Positions 42,196 to 51,923 of a stretch of DNA of 64,000 nucleotides are shown here, piece after piece (the first letter of the stretch is position 1; every line of letters starts with the position of its first letter). The position numbers and the translations under genes are program-made. Source of the stretch: Mesorhizobium loti (GTDB lineage Bacteria > Pseudomonadota > Alphaproteobacteria > Rhizobiales > Rhizobiaceae). Where the stretch lies: positions 2,175,001-2,239,000 of the forward strand of contig CP050293.1 in the NCBI GenBank assembly GCA_014189435.1, written 5' to 3'. The notes under the pieces were generated by a model. That model ran no database searches, was not told the DNA's origin, and saw only the letters and a program-made list of their open reading frames with translations.

Positions 42196-43512
42196 TCAGT
42201 CCTCCAGCGGTTCCGGCGGGTGGGCATCGCGGCCTTTGCCGAAGGTGTAGCCGGTTTCCACCGCCTTGCGGCCGAACTTGTCGCGCAGGGTGTCGATGGC
42301 GCCTTCGGCCATGGCGCGCTTGCGCGACTGGACGTCGACCAGGTCGGGCGGGTCGGCCTTGTCATCGTCCGAGAGGTCGCTGACGCCGATGCCGAGCAGC
42401 CGATATTTCGTGCCGTCGGTTTCCTTGCGCAGCAGCTCCACTCCGGTCTGGAAGATGCGGTCGGCGAGCCGGGTCGGGTCGCCGAGCTGGCGATTGCGCG
42501 TGCGCAGCTTGAAATCCTGGGTCTTCAGCTTCAGCACCACGGTGCGCCCCGCAATGCCGGACTTTTTCAGCCGTGCCGAGACTTTTTCCGAAAGGCCCCT
42601 CAGCACCGCGACCAACTCGTCCAGCGACGCGATGTCGGTGTCGAAGGTGGTTTCGGCCGATACGCTCTTGGCGTCCTGGTCGGGATCGACGCGGCGGACG
42701 TCCTCGCCGCGCGAAAGGTGGTAGAGCCGGTCGCCCATCGTGCCGTAACGGCGCATGAGGTCGCCGCGATCCATCTGCTGCAACTGGCCGATGGTGCGGA
42801 TGCCGTCACGCTCCAGCGTGGCGTTGAACGCCTTGCCGACGCCCCAGATCATGGTCACCGGCTGCGCCGCCAGGAAGCCGACCGCCTCGGCTTCGCCGAT
42901 GACTGAGAAGCCGCGCGGTTTGCGGAAGTCCGAGGCTATCTTGGCGAGGAACTTGCAATAGGACAGGCCGGCCGAAACGGTGATGCCGACCTCCTTCTCG
43001 ACCGCCAGCGCAAAGCGCGCCAGCACCACCGCCGGCGGCAGGCCATGCAGCCGTTCGGTGCCGGCGAGGTCGAGAAACGCCTCGTCGATGGAGAGCGGCT
43101 CGACCAGCGGCGTCAACGCCTGCATCATGGCGCGCACCTCGCGGCCGACGCGCACGTATTTTTCCATGTTGGGGCTGATGACGACCGCCTCGGGGCAGGC
43201 TTCGAGCGCCTTGAACATCGGCATTGCCGAGCGCACGCCCTGGATGCGCGCGATGTAGCAAGCGGTGGAGACGACGCCGCGCTTGCCGCCGCCGATGATC
43301 AGCGGCTTGTCCTTGAGCGCCGGATTGTCGCGCTTTTCGATCGCCGCATAAAAGGCGTCACAATCGATATGAGCCAGATGCAGCCGGTAGAGTTCGGCAT
43401 GACGCGCAAGCCGGGGGCTGCCGCAGCGCTCGCAGCGGCGCGTCTGGCTGCGCTGAAACGTCAGGCAGTCGCGGCAAAAACCGTGATCGGGATTGTTGAC
43501 AGGGGCCGCCAT
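42196..43512 (-). CDS. dinB: DNA polymerase IV with N-terminal zinc ribbon
   Basis: About 438 residues. The Y-family polymerase core has [19 protein letters not shown] and [19 protein letters not shown] (catalytic acidic residues), followed by thumb and little-finger domains. Ahead of it lies a four-cysteine ribbon (CRDCLTFQ...CERCG), a variant common in rhizobial DinB as I recall. Performs error-prone translesion synthesis. Start is uncertain among 43512, 43524 and 43569. Convergent neighbours are unrelated. Confidence 0.92.
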   Translation of the reverse strand: MAAPVNNPDHGFCRDCLTFQRSQTRRCERCGSPRLARHAELYRLHLAHIDCDAFYAAIEKRDNPALKDKPLIIGGGKRGVVSTACYIARIQGVRSAMPMFKALEACPEAVVISPNMEKYVRVGREVRAMMQALTPLVEPLSIDEAFLDLAGTERLHGLPPAVVLARFALAVEKEVGITVSAGLSYCKFLAKIASDFRKPRGFSVIGEAEAVGFLAAQPVTMIWGVGKAFNATLERDGIRTIGQLQQMDRGDLMRRYGTMGDRLYHLSRGEDVRRVDPDQDAKSVSAETTFDTDIASLDELVAVLRGLSEKVSARLKKSGIAGRTVVLKLKTQDFKLRTRNRQLGDPTRLADRIFQTGVELLRKETDGTKYRLLGIGVSDLSDDDKADPPDLVDVQSRKRAMAEGAIDTLRDKFGRKAVETGYTFGKGRDAHPPEPLED

Positions 43513-43589
43513 CGCTGCGAACATAAAGAGAACAGAAGCAATGGTACGACAGTGCAAGGCCAGCGACAAGGCTGGCCTGGGGAGAACTC

Positions 43590-44165
43590 ATGAGCACGAC
43601 CATAGCGCCGCTTACGCCTGAGCTTTGGGCTGAATTCGAGGACCTGTTCGGCAAGCAGGGCGCCTGCTACGGCTGCTGGTGCACGCATTTCCGGTTGGCA
43701 CCGGCGGTGCGCCGCGAGAGCAGCCGGGAACGCAACAAGGACCATATCAAGGCGCGCATCGAAGCCGGTCCGCCACCGGGTTTGCTGGCATTCGAGGATG
43801 GTCAGGCGGTCGGCTGGATGCAGATCGGACCGCGCGCCGACGTGCCCGAATGGAACAATCAGGGCAGGGGGTCGGCACCGGTCGATCCTGCCGACGCCGC
43901 GGATCCGGCCGTCTGGGCGATTTCCTGCTTCTTCATCCGCAGCAAGGCGCGCGGCAGGGGCGTCACGCATCGCCTCGTCGAAAGCGGCATCGATTTCGCC
44001 CGCCAGAACGGCGCGCGGCTGGTCGAGGCCTGCCCGATAAACCTGTCGCGCGATTCACGTTCGATCGGCCTGTTCGTCGGCTCGTCGCGGGTCTTCGAGA
44101 AGGCTGGTTTCGAGAGGCTTGTGGAACGCAAGGCGGGCCGGCCACTGATGCGGCTGGTGCTTTGA
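43590..44165 (+). CDS. GNAT family N-acetyltransferase
   Basis: 191 residues. FFIRSKARGRGVTHRLVESGIDFARQNGARLVEA provides the acetyl-CoA pyrophosphate loop (R/Q-x-x-G-x-G/A equivalent) and GSSRVFEKAGFERL is the terminal GNAT motif. The N-terminal CYGCWCTHFRL is typical of a subgroup annotated simply as GNAT. Substrate unknown. Divergent from dinB with a 77-bp gap. Confidence 0.85.
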   Translation: MSTTIAPLTPELWAEFEDLFGKQGACYGCWCTHFRLAPAVRRESSRERNKDHIKARIEAGPPPGLLAFEDGQAVGWMQIGPRADVPEWNNQGRGSAPVDPADAADPAVWAISCFFIRSKARGRGVTHRLVESGIDFARQNGARLVEACPINLSRDSRSIGLFVGSSRVFEKAGFERLVERKAGRPLMRLVL

Positions 44166-44271
44166 CGAGTCTTTTCGCACTGGCGCCTTGTTGATCTCAC
44201 CTTGCGGTTGCAGTGGTAATTTCATACCAGACGAACGAAGCGTTCCTTCAAGGCCAAAACGGAGAATTCGC

Positions 44272-45819
44272 GTGAACCGTGCCCTGCCATTCGTGTTCCT
44301 TCTTGCGTTGAGTGCACCTGCTCTCGGTCAGACCGTCGACAGCCAGGGTGCGAAGCAATTGTCCGATGACCTGTCCCGCTATGTCGGCAAGCAGGCGATC
44401 GACAAAGGCATTTTGAAGGTTTCGCTCGAAGGCGGCGCCTACAAGATACTGTTTGATTTCAAGGCGCTTGCCGCATCATTCCCGGACCAGAAGCTGCTGA
44501 AATTCGACTTTGCGCCCTACGCGCTGATCGTCAAGCCGCGCAGCGATGGGGCCTGGGATGTCTCGATGGATTTTTCGCAGAGCGCCTCTTTCGATTTCAA
44601 CGGGCCCGAGGGGCTGCAAAGCACGCAGTTTTCGATCAAGGACGGCAAGGGCTCGGGCGTCTACGATCCCAATCTGGCGGCCTTCACCAGCGGCACCAGC
44701 TCGATGGCCGGCATGACCATGGCATCGAAGGATGCCAAGCAGCACATGGAAGCCAGCACCGGGGCCGGCACCGCGACCATTGCCGCGACCAAGTCCGCGA
44801 CCGGCGGCGTCGATTTCACGACCTCGCAAAAGGTGTCGAGCTTTGTCGAAGCGATCAATTTCGACGATCCGGAGAGCGGGTTGAAATTCCCGGTCACCCT
44901 CAAATCGCCGGAACTGTCGGTCGAAGCCAGCGGCAAGGGCGTGCGGACAAGGCCGTTGCTCGATCTCCTGGCATTTGCCGTGGCCAATGAAAACGAAGCG
45001 ACGCTGAAGGCCAACCAGGCGCAGCTCAAATCGCTTCTGCTCGCCGCCTTGCCGCTTTGGGAGCGTGTCGAGGGAACCTATGGCTTCAAGGATTTCGCGG
45101 TGGAAAGCCCGGTCGGCAATTTCGGCGCCACCCAGCTCAGCACTGCGTTCGCCACCGACGGCGTCGCCCAGAACGGCAAGATCACCTATGGCATCAAGGC
45201 GTCGGGGCTGACCGTGCCGCGGCAGCTTGTGCCGAGCTGGAGCGTCGCGCTGCTGCCCACCGATATCGACCTGAACTTCGGCGGCGCCAATATCGACCTC
45301 GACAGCATGGCGAAGAAGGCGATTGAAGCCTTTGATCTCAATCAGGATCCGCCGCTGTCGGCCGAATTCGGCGAGCAGCTCAAAGCCGACTTCATGGCCA
45401 AGACGCCGAAGGTCGTCCTCGGCCACAGCACCATGAAGAACAAGGACACGGAGATCGCGCTGGAAGGCGAGATGACGTTCCCCGGCGAAAAGCCCGAAGG
45501 AAAGGTGACGGTCGATGTCACCGGCTTCGACAAGATGATCGAAGGCCTGCAGGAGGCGGCAAAGTCGGAACCGGAGGTGGCGCAATATGTGCCTGTCGCC
45601 CTCATGGCGAAAGGTTTTGGCAAGACACTGCCTGACGGCCGGCTGGAATGGATCGTCAATGCCATGGCCGATGGTTCGGTCACCGTCAACGGCGTCATGC
45701 TGAAGCCCGCCGATCCGGCCGTGGACGACAGCGTGGATGATGGTGACAGCGGGGACGATGACGGTGGAGACGCCAGCGGTAGCGACAATGGCGGGGCAGG
45801 GGCGAAACTGAACCCTTAA
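44272..45819 (+). CDS. Secreted protein of unknown function with acidic C-terminal tail
   Basis: 515 residues with a signal peptide (MNRALPFVFLLALSAPALG), then a long beta-rich body with AYALIVKPRSDGAWDVSMDFSQ-like strands and repeated LxVDxxG segments. It ends in a striking acidic, low-complexity tail rich in Asp, Gly and Ser (about residues 480-510). The GTG start follows a purine-rich GGAGAA. No family could be named; an envelope or calcium-binding role is only a guess from the tail. Confidence 0.75.
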   Translation: MNRALPFVFLLALSAPALGQTVDSQGAKQLSDDLSRYVGKQAIDKGILKVSLEGGAYKILFDFKALAASFPDQKLLKFDFAPYALIVKPRSDGAWDVSMDFSQSASFDFNGPEGLQSTQFSIKDGKGSGVYDPNLAAFTSGTSSMAGMTMASKDAKQHMEASTGAGTATIAATKSATGGVDFTTSQKVSSFVEAINFDDPESGLKFPVTLKSPELSVEASGKGVRTRPLLDLLAFAVANENEATLKANQAQLKSLLLAALPLWERVEGTYGFKDFAVESPVGNFGATQLSTAFATDGVAQNGKITYGIKASGLTVPRQLVPSWSVALLPTDIDLNFGGANIDLDSMAKKAIEAFDLNQDPPLSAEFGEQLKADFMAKTPKVVLGHSTMKNKDTEIALEGEMTFPGEKPEGKVTVDVTGFDKMIEGLQEAAKSEPEVAQYVPVALMAKGFGKTLPDGRLEWIVNAMADGSVTVNGVMLKPADPAVDDSVDDGDSGDDDGGDASGSDNGGAGAKLNP

Positions 45820-45831
45820 GGGCTAGGGGCT

Positions 45832-46485
45832 TTAGAGCCCCAGCGCGCTCGCGATCTTCGGCGCGGCTTCATGCCAGTCCTCGACGACGATGACATCATC
45901 CGGGACCGGCGGCAGGAACGCGCGCAACGAATTGTCGGCCATCAGGTGGATGAGTTCGGCGTCGGCGACCGATCCCCGCACCGACGCCAGATTGTGGGGC
46001 TGATCGTCGACGAAGACCACCGGCCTGGCGGCCTTGCCGCGCAGCTTGGCCACTGCCGGTCCCTTGGCCATTTCGGTGGTCAGAAGCGGGTAGTTTAGCC
46101 CGAGGGCATCGAGATGGGCACGACGCACGGCACGGTGTCTGTGCGGCATGGCCGTCAGCAAGATGATTTCCGCGCGGTCGCCGAGCCCTGCCAGGGCCTC
46201 TGCCGCGCCGTCGGTGACGCTCTGCCAGTCGGCTTGCGCGTCAAAGAAATCGCCTAGGATCGCCGTGACTTCGGGCTGTTCGATCAGGCGCCCGCTCGCC
46301 GTCTCGGCAATATTGCCGGTCAGCCGGAAGGAGGCCAGCGTCAGGCCGAAGCCGCGCGCCTTGAGGAAATTCGGAAACGGGCGGATGAATTCGAGCACGA
46401 CGTCGTCGACGTCGAGCACCAGCAGCGGCCGGTCGTCGGCCGCAAGTTCCTCGATCTGGCGCGCGGTTTCGGGATCATCGCTCAT
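45832..46485 (-). CDS. HAD-like hydrolase
   Basis: 217 residues. Motif I LLVLDVDDVVLEF (near residue 22), motif II ILLTAMPHRHR and motif IV VVFVDDQPHNL support the haloacid dehalogenase fold, with DVDD as the nucleophile/acid pair. Probably a small-molecule phosphatase. Its start overlaps the DUF3572 stop by 4 bp, so the two genes are translationally coupled. Confidence 0.82.
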   Translation of the reverse strand: MSDDPETARQIEELAADDRPLLVLDVDDVVLEFIRPFPNFLKARGFGLTLASFRLTGNIAETASGRLIEQPEVTAILGDFFDAQADWQSVTDGAAEALAGLGDRAEIILLTAMPHRHRAVRRAHLDALGLNYPLLTTEMAKGPAVAKLRGKAARPVVFVDDQPHNLASVRGSVADAELIHLMADNSLRAFLPPVPDDVIVVEDWHEAAPKIASALGL

Positions 46486-46784
46486 GTCGAATGCTCGTGG
46501 TTGTCGTCGCCCAGCGGCAGCGACCGCAAGGCCTTGCCGACAGCGGCCGGCGGCGTGCCGGTTTCCTCGGCAAAGCGCATCAGCGTCGGCTCGTGGGCGA
46601 GAATGAACTGCAGGACACCGGCCAGGAACCCCGGTTCACTCGCGGCTTTGCGGATCGAATGCGCCTCTATGCCGGTGATTGCCAGAAAGCGCGGCAACAA
46701 CTCCGGATCGGAGGCGACGAAGCCCAGGGCCTTCACGGCAATCGATTCCGCTTCTTCGCGCATTGACGCTGCGTTTGCCATCAC
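46482..46784 (-). CDS. DUF3572 family protein
   Basis: 100 residues, all-helical: EEAESIAVKALGFVASDPELLPRFLAITGI and a C-terminal FAEETGTPPAAVGKALRSLP match the small DUF3572 family found next to divK in Rhizobiales. Function unknown. It is divergent from divK, with 241 bp between them, and coupled to the HAD gene. Confidence 0.85.
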   Translation of the reverse strand: MMANAASMREEAESIAVKALGFVASDPELLPRFLAITGIEAHSIRKAASEPGFLAGVLQFILAHEPTLMRFAEETGTPPAAVGKALRSLPLGDDNHEHST

Positions 46785-47025
46785 TACCTTCGGTGTGTGG
46801 AATGAGTCTCTCCCGCAGTAATGGCAAGAGCTGCTAGCGGCAAGCCATTAGAGCGTGGCGCGCCCTTTGGACGCGTAGGGACGAGGTGGAATTTGCGCTG
46901 TTTTCCAGCCGCGGATTTCCGTTTCGTCAATCATATTGCCGTAAAGTGAAGCAGGGTTTGGTGCGTCTAGACATGGGCGCATGACGGTCGCCTTCGAACG
47001 GAAGGACGACCGGGACGGGATATCG

Positions 47026-47397
47026 ATGCCGAAGAAGGTCATGATCGTCGAGGACAATGAGCTCAACATGAAGCTCTTTCGGGACCTCATCGAGGCAAGC
47101 GGTTACGAGACCGTGCGCACCCGCAACGGTCTGGAAGCGCTCGATCTGGCGCGCCAGCACCGGCCGGATCTCATCCTGATGGATATCCAACTGCCTGAAG
47201 TGTCGGGGCTTGAAGTGACCAAATGGCTGAAGGAGGACGACGAGCTGCACGTCATCCCGGTCATAGCGGTGACCGCCTTTGCGATGAAGGGCGACGAGGA
47301 ACGCATCCGCCAGGGTGGCTGCGAGGCCTATATTTCGAAGCCGATCTCGGTGCCGCGTTTCATCGAAACCATCAAATCCTATCTGGGTGATGCGTGA
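47026..47397 (+). CDS. divK: Single-domain response regulator DivK
   Basis: 123 residues, a lone receiver domain: [15 protein letters not shown] (acidic pocket), phosphoacceptor Asp in [13 protein letters not shown], and the conserved Lys in [12 protein letters not shown]. DivK is the polar cell-cycle regulator controlled by DivJ/PleC kinases. Start chosen at 47026 ([10 protein letters not shown]). pleD follows 33 bp downstream, the conserved divK-pleD pair. Confidence 0.95.
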   Translation: MPKKVMIVEDNELNMKLFRDLIEASGYETVRTRNGLEALDLARQHRPDLILMDIQLPEVSGLEVTKWLKEDDELHVIPVIAVTAFAMKGDEERIRQGGCEAYISKPISVPRFIETIKSYLGDA

Positions 47398-47430
47398 TGT
47401 ATCTTTTCAGCCGAGCCGGAGCCTTGTGAA

Positions 47431-48804
47431 ATGACTGCGCGGATCCTCGTCGTCGACGACATCCCTGCCAATGTGCGGCTGCTGGAAGTTCGGCTGCTGG
47501 CCGAATATTTCGAAGTGCTGACGGCCACCAACGGGCCGGATGCGATTGAGACCTGCGAGAACGGCAAGGTCGATGTCGTGCTGCTCGACGTGATGATGCC
47601 TGATATGGACGGGTTCGAAGTCTGCCGGCGGCTGAAGAGCGATCCGGCGACATCGCACATTCCGGTGGTGATGATCACCGCGCTCGACCAGGTTTCCGAC
47701 CGCGTACGCGGGCTCGAGGCCGGCGCCGACGATTTCCTGACCAAGCCGGTCAACGACCTGCAGCTGATGACGCGCGTCAAGAGCCTGGTCCGCCTGAAGT
47801 CGCTGACCGACGAATTGCGGCTGCGCGCCTCGACGACGCGCAACATCGGCATCGAAGAGCTTTTGAGCCGCAATTTCGCGTCCGAGGACACGATTCCGAA
47901 AGTGCTTTTGATCGATGAGCGCAAATCATCCGTCGAGCGCGTCCAGAAGATGCTGCGCGACCGCGCCGACCTGGACGTCTCCAGCGATCCGCATGCCGGC
48001 TTCTTCCAGGCCGCCGAGACGTCCTATGAATGCGTGATGATCTCGACCGCGTTCGCCGACTTCGATCCGCTCAGGCTCTGTTCGCAGTTGCGCTCGCTCG
48101 ATCGCACCCGTTTCGTGCCGATCATTCTTTTGGCGGATGAGGGCGAGGAGGAACGCATCATCCGCGGCCTCGAACTCGGCATCAACGACTATCTGATGCG
48201 GCCGATCGACCAGCAGGAGCTGACGGCACGGCTGCGCACCCAGGTGCGCCGCAAGCGCTACAACGACCAGCTGCGCGCCAGCGTCACCCAGACCATCGAA
48301 ATGGCGGTGACCGACGGCCTGACCGGGCTGCACAACCGCCGCTATCTCGACAGCCATCTGCAGACGCTGTTCGATCGCGCCGTGGCACGGCGCCGGCCGC
48401 TGTCGGTGATGATCACAGACCTTGACCGTTTCAAATCGATCAACGACGCGCACGGCCATGACGGCGGCGACGAAGTGTTGCGGGAATTTGCGCGGCGGCT
48501 GCGCAAGAATGTCAGGGGTATCGACCTTGCCTGCCGTTTTGGCGGCGAGGAATTCGTCGTGGTGATGCCGGACACCGAGGGCGCGGTGGCCGAGAAGGTG
48601 GCCGAACGCATTCGCGCCGAAATTGCCCAGGCGCCTTTTGCCATCGGCCAGGACGGCAAGACGATCGAAGTCACAGTCAGCGTCGGCGTGTCGTCGGTGC
48701 TCAAGGGCGTGGATACGGTGGCGGCGCTGATGAAGCGTGCCGACCTCGCGCTCTACGAAGCCAAGAGCGGCGGCCGCAACCGCGTCGTCGCCAAGGCGGC
48801 GTAA
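47431..48804 (+). CDS. pleD: Response regulator and diguanylate cyclase PleD
   Basis: 457 residues: receiver 1 (residues 1-120; VDDIPANVRLLEV, phosphoacceptor in VVLLDVMMPDMDG), degenerate receiver 2 (about 150-280, lacking the acceptor Asp) and GGDEF (DPLTGL-like DGLTGLHNRRYL, FGGEEFVVVMP). An I-site RGID precedes GGEEF in the right register, so product inhibition is expected. Makes c-di-GMP at the old pole during cell differentiation. Second gene of divK-pleD. Confidence 0.96.
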   Translation: MTARILVVDDIPANVRLLEVRLLAEYFEVLTATNGPDAIETCENGKVDVVLLDVMMPDMDGFEVCRRLKSDPATSHIPVVMITALDQVSDRVRGLEAGADDFLTKPVNDLQLMTRVKSLVRLKSLTDELRLRASTTRNIGIEELLSRNFASEDTIPKVLLIDERKSSVERVQKMLRDRADLDVSSDPHAGFFQAAETSYECVMISTAFADFDPLRLCSQLRSLDRTRFVPIILLADEGEEERIIRGLELGINDYLMRPIDQQELTARLRTQVRRKRYNDQLRASVTQTIEMAVTDGLTGLHNRRYLDSHLQTLFDRAVARRRPLSVMITDLDRFKSINDAHGHDGGDEVLREFARRLRKNVRGIDLACRFGGEEFVVVMPDTEGAVAEKVAERIRAEIAQAPFAIGQDGKTIEVTVSVGVSSVLKGVDTVAALMKRADLALYEAKSGGRNRVVAKAA

Positions 48805-49353
48805 CGGTTCCAAGCCTGATTATCCTGTCAACCCGACAGGGTTACCCGTTTACCTTAATCCAAGCGATTCGCGAGCCTTGGTTAAGAAACTGTTGATTTT
48901 CATATGCTCTTGCGCAAGTGTGCAGGCCAAGACGAAGCCGGCACGAGGATAGACAGCCGGCTCCGATCCCCAGAATACCCCATGATGCTCAGGTCCGCCG
49001 CATCTCCTGGGTCCGTGGGGTCGGCCGGCCGGCGCTGGCACTTAGTGGCCTCCTCGTACCGCTGCCAAACGCCGACCGGCCCCCTTCTTTCCAAACGAAC
49101 ATCAGAGCTCCGTGCCAAAGCACGGAAGCCTCTGCGTTTTTGCGTGTGAAAATCCGGATATCGTTTTGGGACACGACGGCGATGGCCGTTCCGTACGCTG
49201 TCACCGTGCGAGAAGCTTGTTCGTGGCAGCCAGCGATGCGGGAAAGGGTACCCTCTCCACTTCATACATATGGCGCACAACGGGCTTGCGGCAAGACCCG
49301 GTTCCTCCCGTAAAACCACGACCCAAACCAAGGTTCGCAAAACGGGAGTGACG
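48805..49353. other. 549-bp gap after pleD, structured leader before the monooxygenase
   Basis: No convincing gene. A hairpin CCTGTC/GACAGG at 48824-48840 has no T-tract. Near the right end CTCCCGT (49305-49311) can pair with ACGGGAG (49342-49348), which includes the ribosome-binding purines of the next gene. This gap is the left junction of the probable accessory segment. Confidence 0.5.
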
Positions 49354-50826
49354 ATGGTGATCTCAGATCATGCGGTGGTGATCGCCGGAGGCGGTCCAAC
49401 GGGGCTGGTGCTGGCAGGCGAACTGGCGTTGGCGGGCATCGATGCTGCCATTGTCGAGCGGCGCCCGAACCAGGAACTCATCGGCTTGCGCGCAGGCGGC
49501 CTGCACGCCCGCACCATCGAGGTGCTCGACCAGCGCGGAATCGCCGATCGTTTCCTCTCGCAGGGACAGACATCGCCGTCCGTGGGCTTCCACATGATCC
49601 GGTTGGGCATCAGCGATTTTCCCACGCGGCACAATTATCTGCTGGCGCTGCGGCAAAACCATATCGAGCGGATCTTGGCCGACTGGATCAGCGGGTTGCA
49701 GGTGCCGATCTATCGCGGACAGGACGTTACGGGTTTCGCGCAGGATGATGGCGGCGTCGATGCCGAACTGTCCGATGGCCAACGATTGCGGACGCAGTAT
49801 CTCGTCGGCTGCGACGGCGGGCGCAGCGTAATTCGAAAGGCGGCGGGCATCGAGTTCGCTGGACAGGATCCGACGATGAGTTGGATGATTGCCGAGGTCG
49901 AGATGTCGGAAGAGCCGGCATGGGGCTTTCGCAGCGACGCCCACGGTATCCATGCGATAGGCAAGATCGAGGAGGGCGGCCGGGTCGGTGTCGTGCTGAC
50001 CGAGAGGCAACTGACCATCGGAGGCGAACCGACGTTGCGCGATCTCAGCGAGGCGCTCGTCGCGGTCTACGGCACCGACTATGGGGTCCACAACCCGACC
50101 TGGCTCTCCCGGTTCACGGACATGACGCGACAGGCCGCCGCTTATCGCGACAGACGCGTCCTGTTGGCCGGCGACGCCGCGCATATCCATCCGCCAATGG
50201 GCGGACAGGGGCTCAACATTGGCGCGCAGGACGCGGTGAACCTGGGGTGGAAACTGGCCCAGGTGGTCAAGCGGATATCACCGGAAGGCCTCCTAGACAG
50301 CTATCACGCCGAGCGTCATCCGATTGCCGCCCGCGTGTTGCGCAACGCGATGGCACAGGTTGCGCTTCGTCGCGTGGATGACCGCACCAAGGCATTGAAC
50401 GACATCTTTGCCGAGTTGCTTGGCATGGAGGAGCCCCGCAAACGGATCGCCGCCGAGATGTCGGGCCTGGGTGTCCATTACGACCTCGGCGAGGGGCATC
50501 CCCTGCTTGGGCGGCGAATGCCCGACCTCGATCTGGTCACCGCCAACGGGCCGCTGCGGCTCTTCACCTTGCTGCACGACGCGCGGCCGCTGCTCCTCAA
50601 CCTCGGTGAGCCCGGCAGACTCGACATCGCGCTTTGGGCCGACCGGGTCCGGCAGATCGACGCCTTGTATGCCAGTGCCTGGGAGCTCCCGGCTCTCGGA
50701 ACGGTCACCGCGCCCGACGCCGTCTTGATCCGCCCCGATGGTTATGTGGCTTGGGTTGGGGTGGGAAGCCGAGAGGGGCTGGCTGAGGCCTTGACTACCT
50801 GGTTCGGACAGCCTGCCGCGAGTTAG
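49354..50826 (+). CDS. FAD-dependent aromatic monooxygenase (PheA/TfdB or rifampicin monooxygenase-like)
   Basis: 490 residues. FAD-binding GxGxxG as VIAGGGPTGLVLAGELALAG with acidic VERRP, the DG motif (LVGCDGGRSVIRKAAGI) and the GD motif (RVLLAGDAAHIHPPMGGQGLNIG) of class A flavoprotein hydroxylases. A thioredoxin-like C-terminal region (about 400-490) is present. Substrate could be an aromatic acid, phenol or antibiotic. It stands beside the AraC-type regulator gene, convergent with it. Confidence 0.87.
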   Translation: MVISDHAVVIAGGGPTGLVLAGELALAGIDAAIVERRPNQELIGLRAGGLHARTIEVLDQRGIADRFLSQGQTSPSVGFHMIRLGISDFPTRHNYLLALRQNHIERILADWISGLQVPIYRGQDVTGFAQDDGGVDAELSDGQRLRTQYLVGCDGGRSVIRKAAGIEFAGQDPTMSWMIAEVEMSEEPAWGFRSDAHGIHAIGKIEEGGRVGVVLTERQLTIGGEPTLRDLSEALVAVYGTDYGVHNPTWLSRFTDMTRQAAAYRDRRVLLAGDAAHIHPPMGGQGLNIGAQDAVNLGWKLAQVVKRISPEGLLDSYHAERHPIAARVLRNAMAQVALRRVDDRTKALNDIFAELLGMEEPRKRIAAEMSGLGVHYDLGEGHPLLGRRMPDLDLVTANGPLRLFTLLHDARPLLLNLGEPGRLDIALWADRVRQIDALYASAWELPALGTVTAPDAVLIRPDGYVAWVGVGSREGLAEALTTWFGQPAAS

Positions 50827-50899
50827 ATCAAAGCGGGCTGGCGCGATCTCCTGATCGCGATACGCTTTTAGACCAGGAATGGTGCCGCAGGCCTCTGCA

Positions 50900-51847
50900 T
50901 CAGAAGCGTTCGCGATAATCGCGCGGGTTTGTGCCGAGGACGCGTAGAAAGCCGCGCCGCATCGTCTCTTCCGATCCGAAGCCGCAGCGGCGGGCCGTCT
51001 GGTTGACCGCCTGGCCCCGTTCCAGCATCCGTCGCGCCGCCTCGATCCGGATCTCCTCGATCGCGCGCGCAGGCGTGCGGCCCGTCGCCTCCCGATAGTG
51101 CCTGGAGAAACTGCGCGGGCTCATATTGGCGCGCTCGGCCAGGTTCGGCAGCGAAAGGTCGCCGTCCAGATTGTCCTGAATCCAGCCATGCAGGCGGTCG
51201 AAGCGTTCGTCGCCTTGTTGCAGCTTGAGCGTCTGGCTGAACTGCGCCTGACCACCGGGTCGTTTCAGGAAGACCACCAGCTCGCGCGCCACCGCAAGCG
51301 CCACGCGCCGGCCAAGGTCGGCCTCGACGAAGGAAAGGGCGAGATCTATGCCCGCCGTCACGCCTGCCGACGTCCAGACATTGCCGTCACGGATGAAGAT
51401 CGGGTCGGGTTCGAGGCGCACCGCTGGAAAGCGCCGCGCGAACTCGGCGCAGCGTCCCCAGTGTGTGACCGCACGCCGGCCGTCGAGCAGTCCTGCCGTC
51501 GCCAGAAGCATGGCGCCGCTGCACACGGAAGCGGTTCGCGTGGCGTCGTGCGAGCGGCCGATGACCCATTGGAGGAGTTCGGGATCCTCGCAGGCCGCGT
51601 TGACGCCCCATCCGCCAGGCACGATCAGCGTGTCGATCTCCAGCCCGTGCATCGGCAGCGCCGCTGCCTCCAGCACGAGGCCGGCCGATGTCCTGATCCG
51701 CGGCGAGGCGGCGACGACCGCGACCTCGTAGGGAGCTGGTTCGCCGGCCTGCGTTCTGAAGTCGTTGGCGCTGGCGAAAACCTGAAGCGGCCCGCTGACA
51801 TCGAGGAGTTGGATGTCGGGATAGGCAAGAATTTCGATATGGCGCAT
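50900..51847 (-). CDS. GlxA-type AraC family regulator with DJ-1/PfpI domain
   Basis: 315 residues. N-terminal DJ-1/PfpI-like domain (IEILAYPDIQLLDVSGPLQVF, SVCSGAMLLATAGLLDGRRAVTHW) and C-terminal AraC helix-turn-helix pair (LAERANMSPRSFSRHYREATGRTP, CGFGSEETMRRGFLRVLG). These regulators sense small metabolites. Divergent from a stand-alone DJ-1/PfpI gene with the palindrome TTGGCAATCGTGCCAA between them, which suggests it regulates that gene and itself. Confidence 0.88.
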   Translation of the reverse strand: MRHIEILAYPDIQLLDVSGPLQVFASANDFRTQAGEPAPYEVAVVAASPRIRTSAGLVLEAAALPMHGLEIDTLIVPGGWGVNAACEDPELLQWVIGRSHDATRTASVCSGAMLLATAGLLDGRRAVTHWGRCAEFARRFPAVRLEPDPIFIRDGNVWTSAGVTAGIDLALSFVEADLGRRVALAVARELVVFLKRPGGQAQFSQTLKLQQGDERFDRLHGWIQDNLDGDLSLPNLAERANMSPRSFSRHYREATGRTPARAIEEIRIEAARRMLERGQAVNQTARRCGFGSEETMRRGFLRVLGTNPRDYRERF

Positions 51848-51874
51848 GGCGATATGGCTTGAAACGAGGGGTGA

Positions 51875-51890
51875 TTGGCAATCGTGCCAA
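51875..51890. promoter_or_regulatory. Palindrome in the AraC/DJ-1 divergent intergenic region
   Basis: TTGGCA and TGCCAA are exact inverted arms separated by ATCG, centred in the 76-bp space between two divergent genes. A candidate operator. Confidence 0.5.
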
Positions 51891-51923
51891 AGCATCATGC
51901 CTTAGATTGGCTGGAGTCAACCT

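Noticed and set aside
48824..48840. Terminator after pleD
   Set aside because: The 6-bp hairpin has no following T-run, so it is too weak to call.
48900..49340. Possible genes in the gap after pleD
   Set aside because: All frames have shadow-like composition, no ribosome site and no domain.
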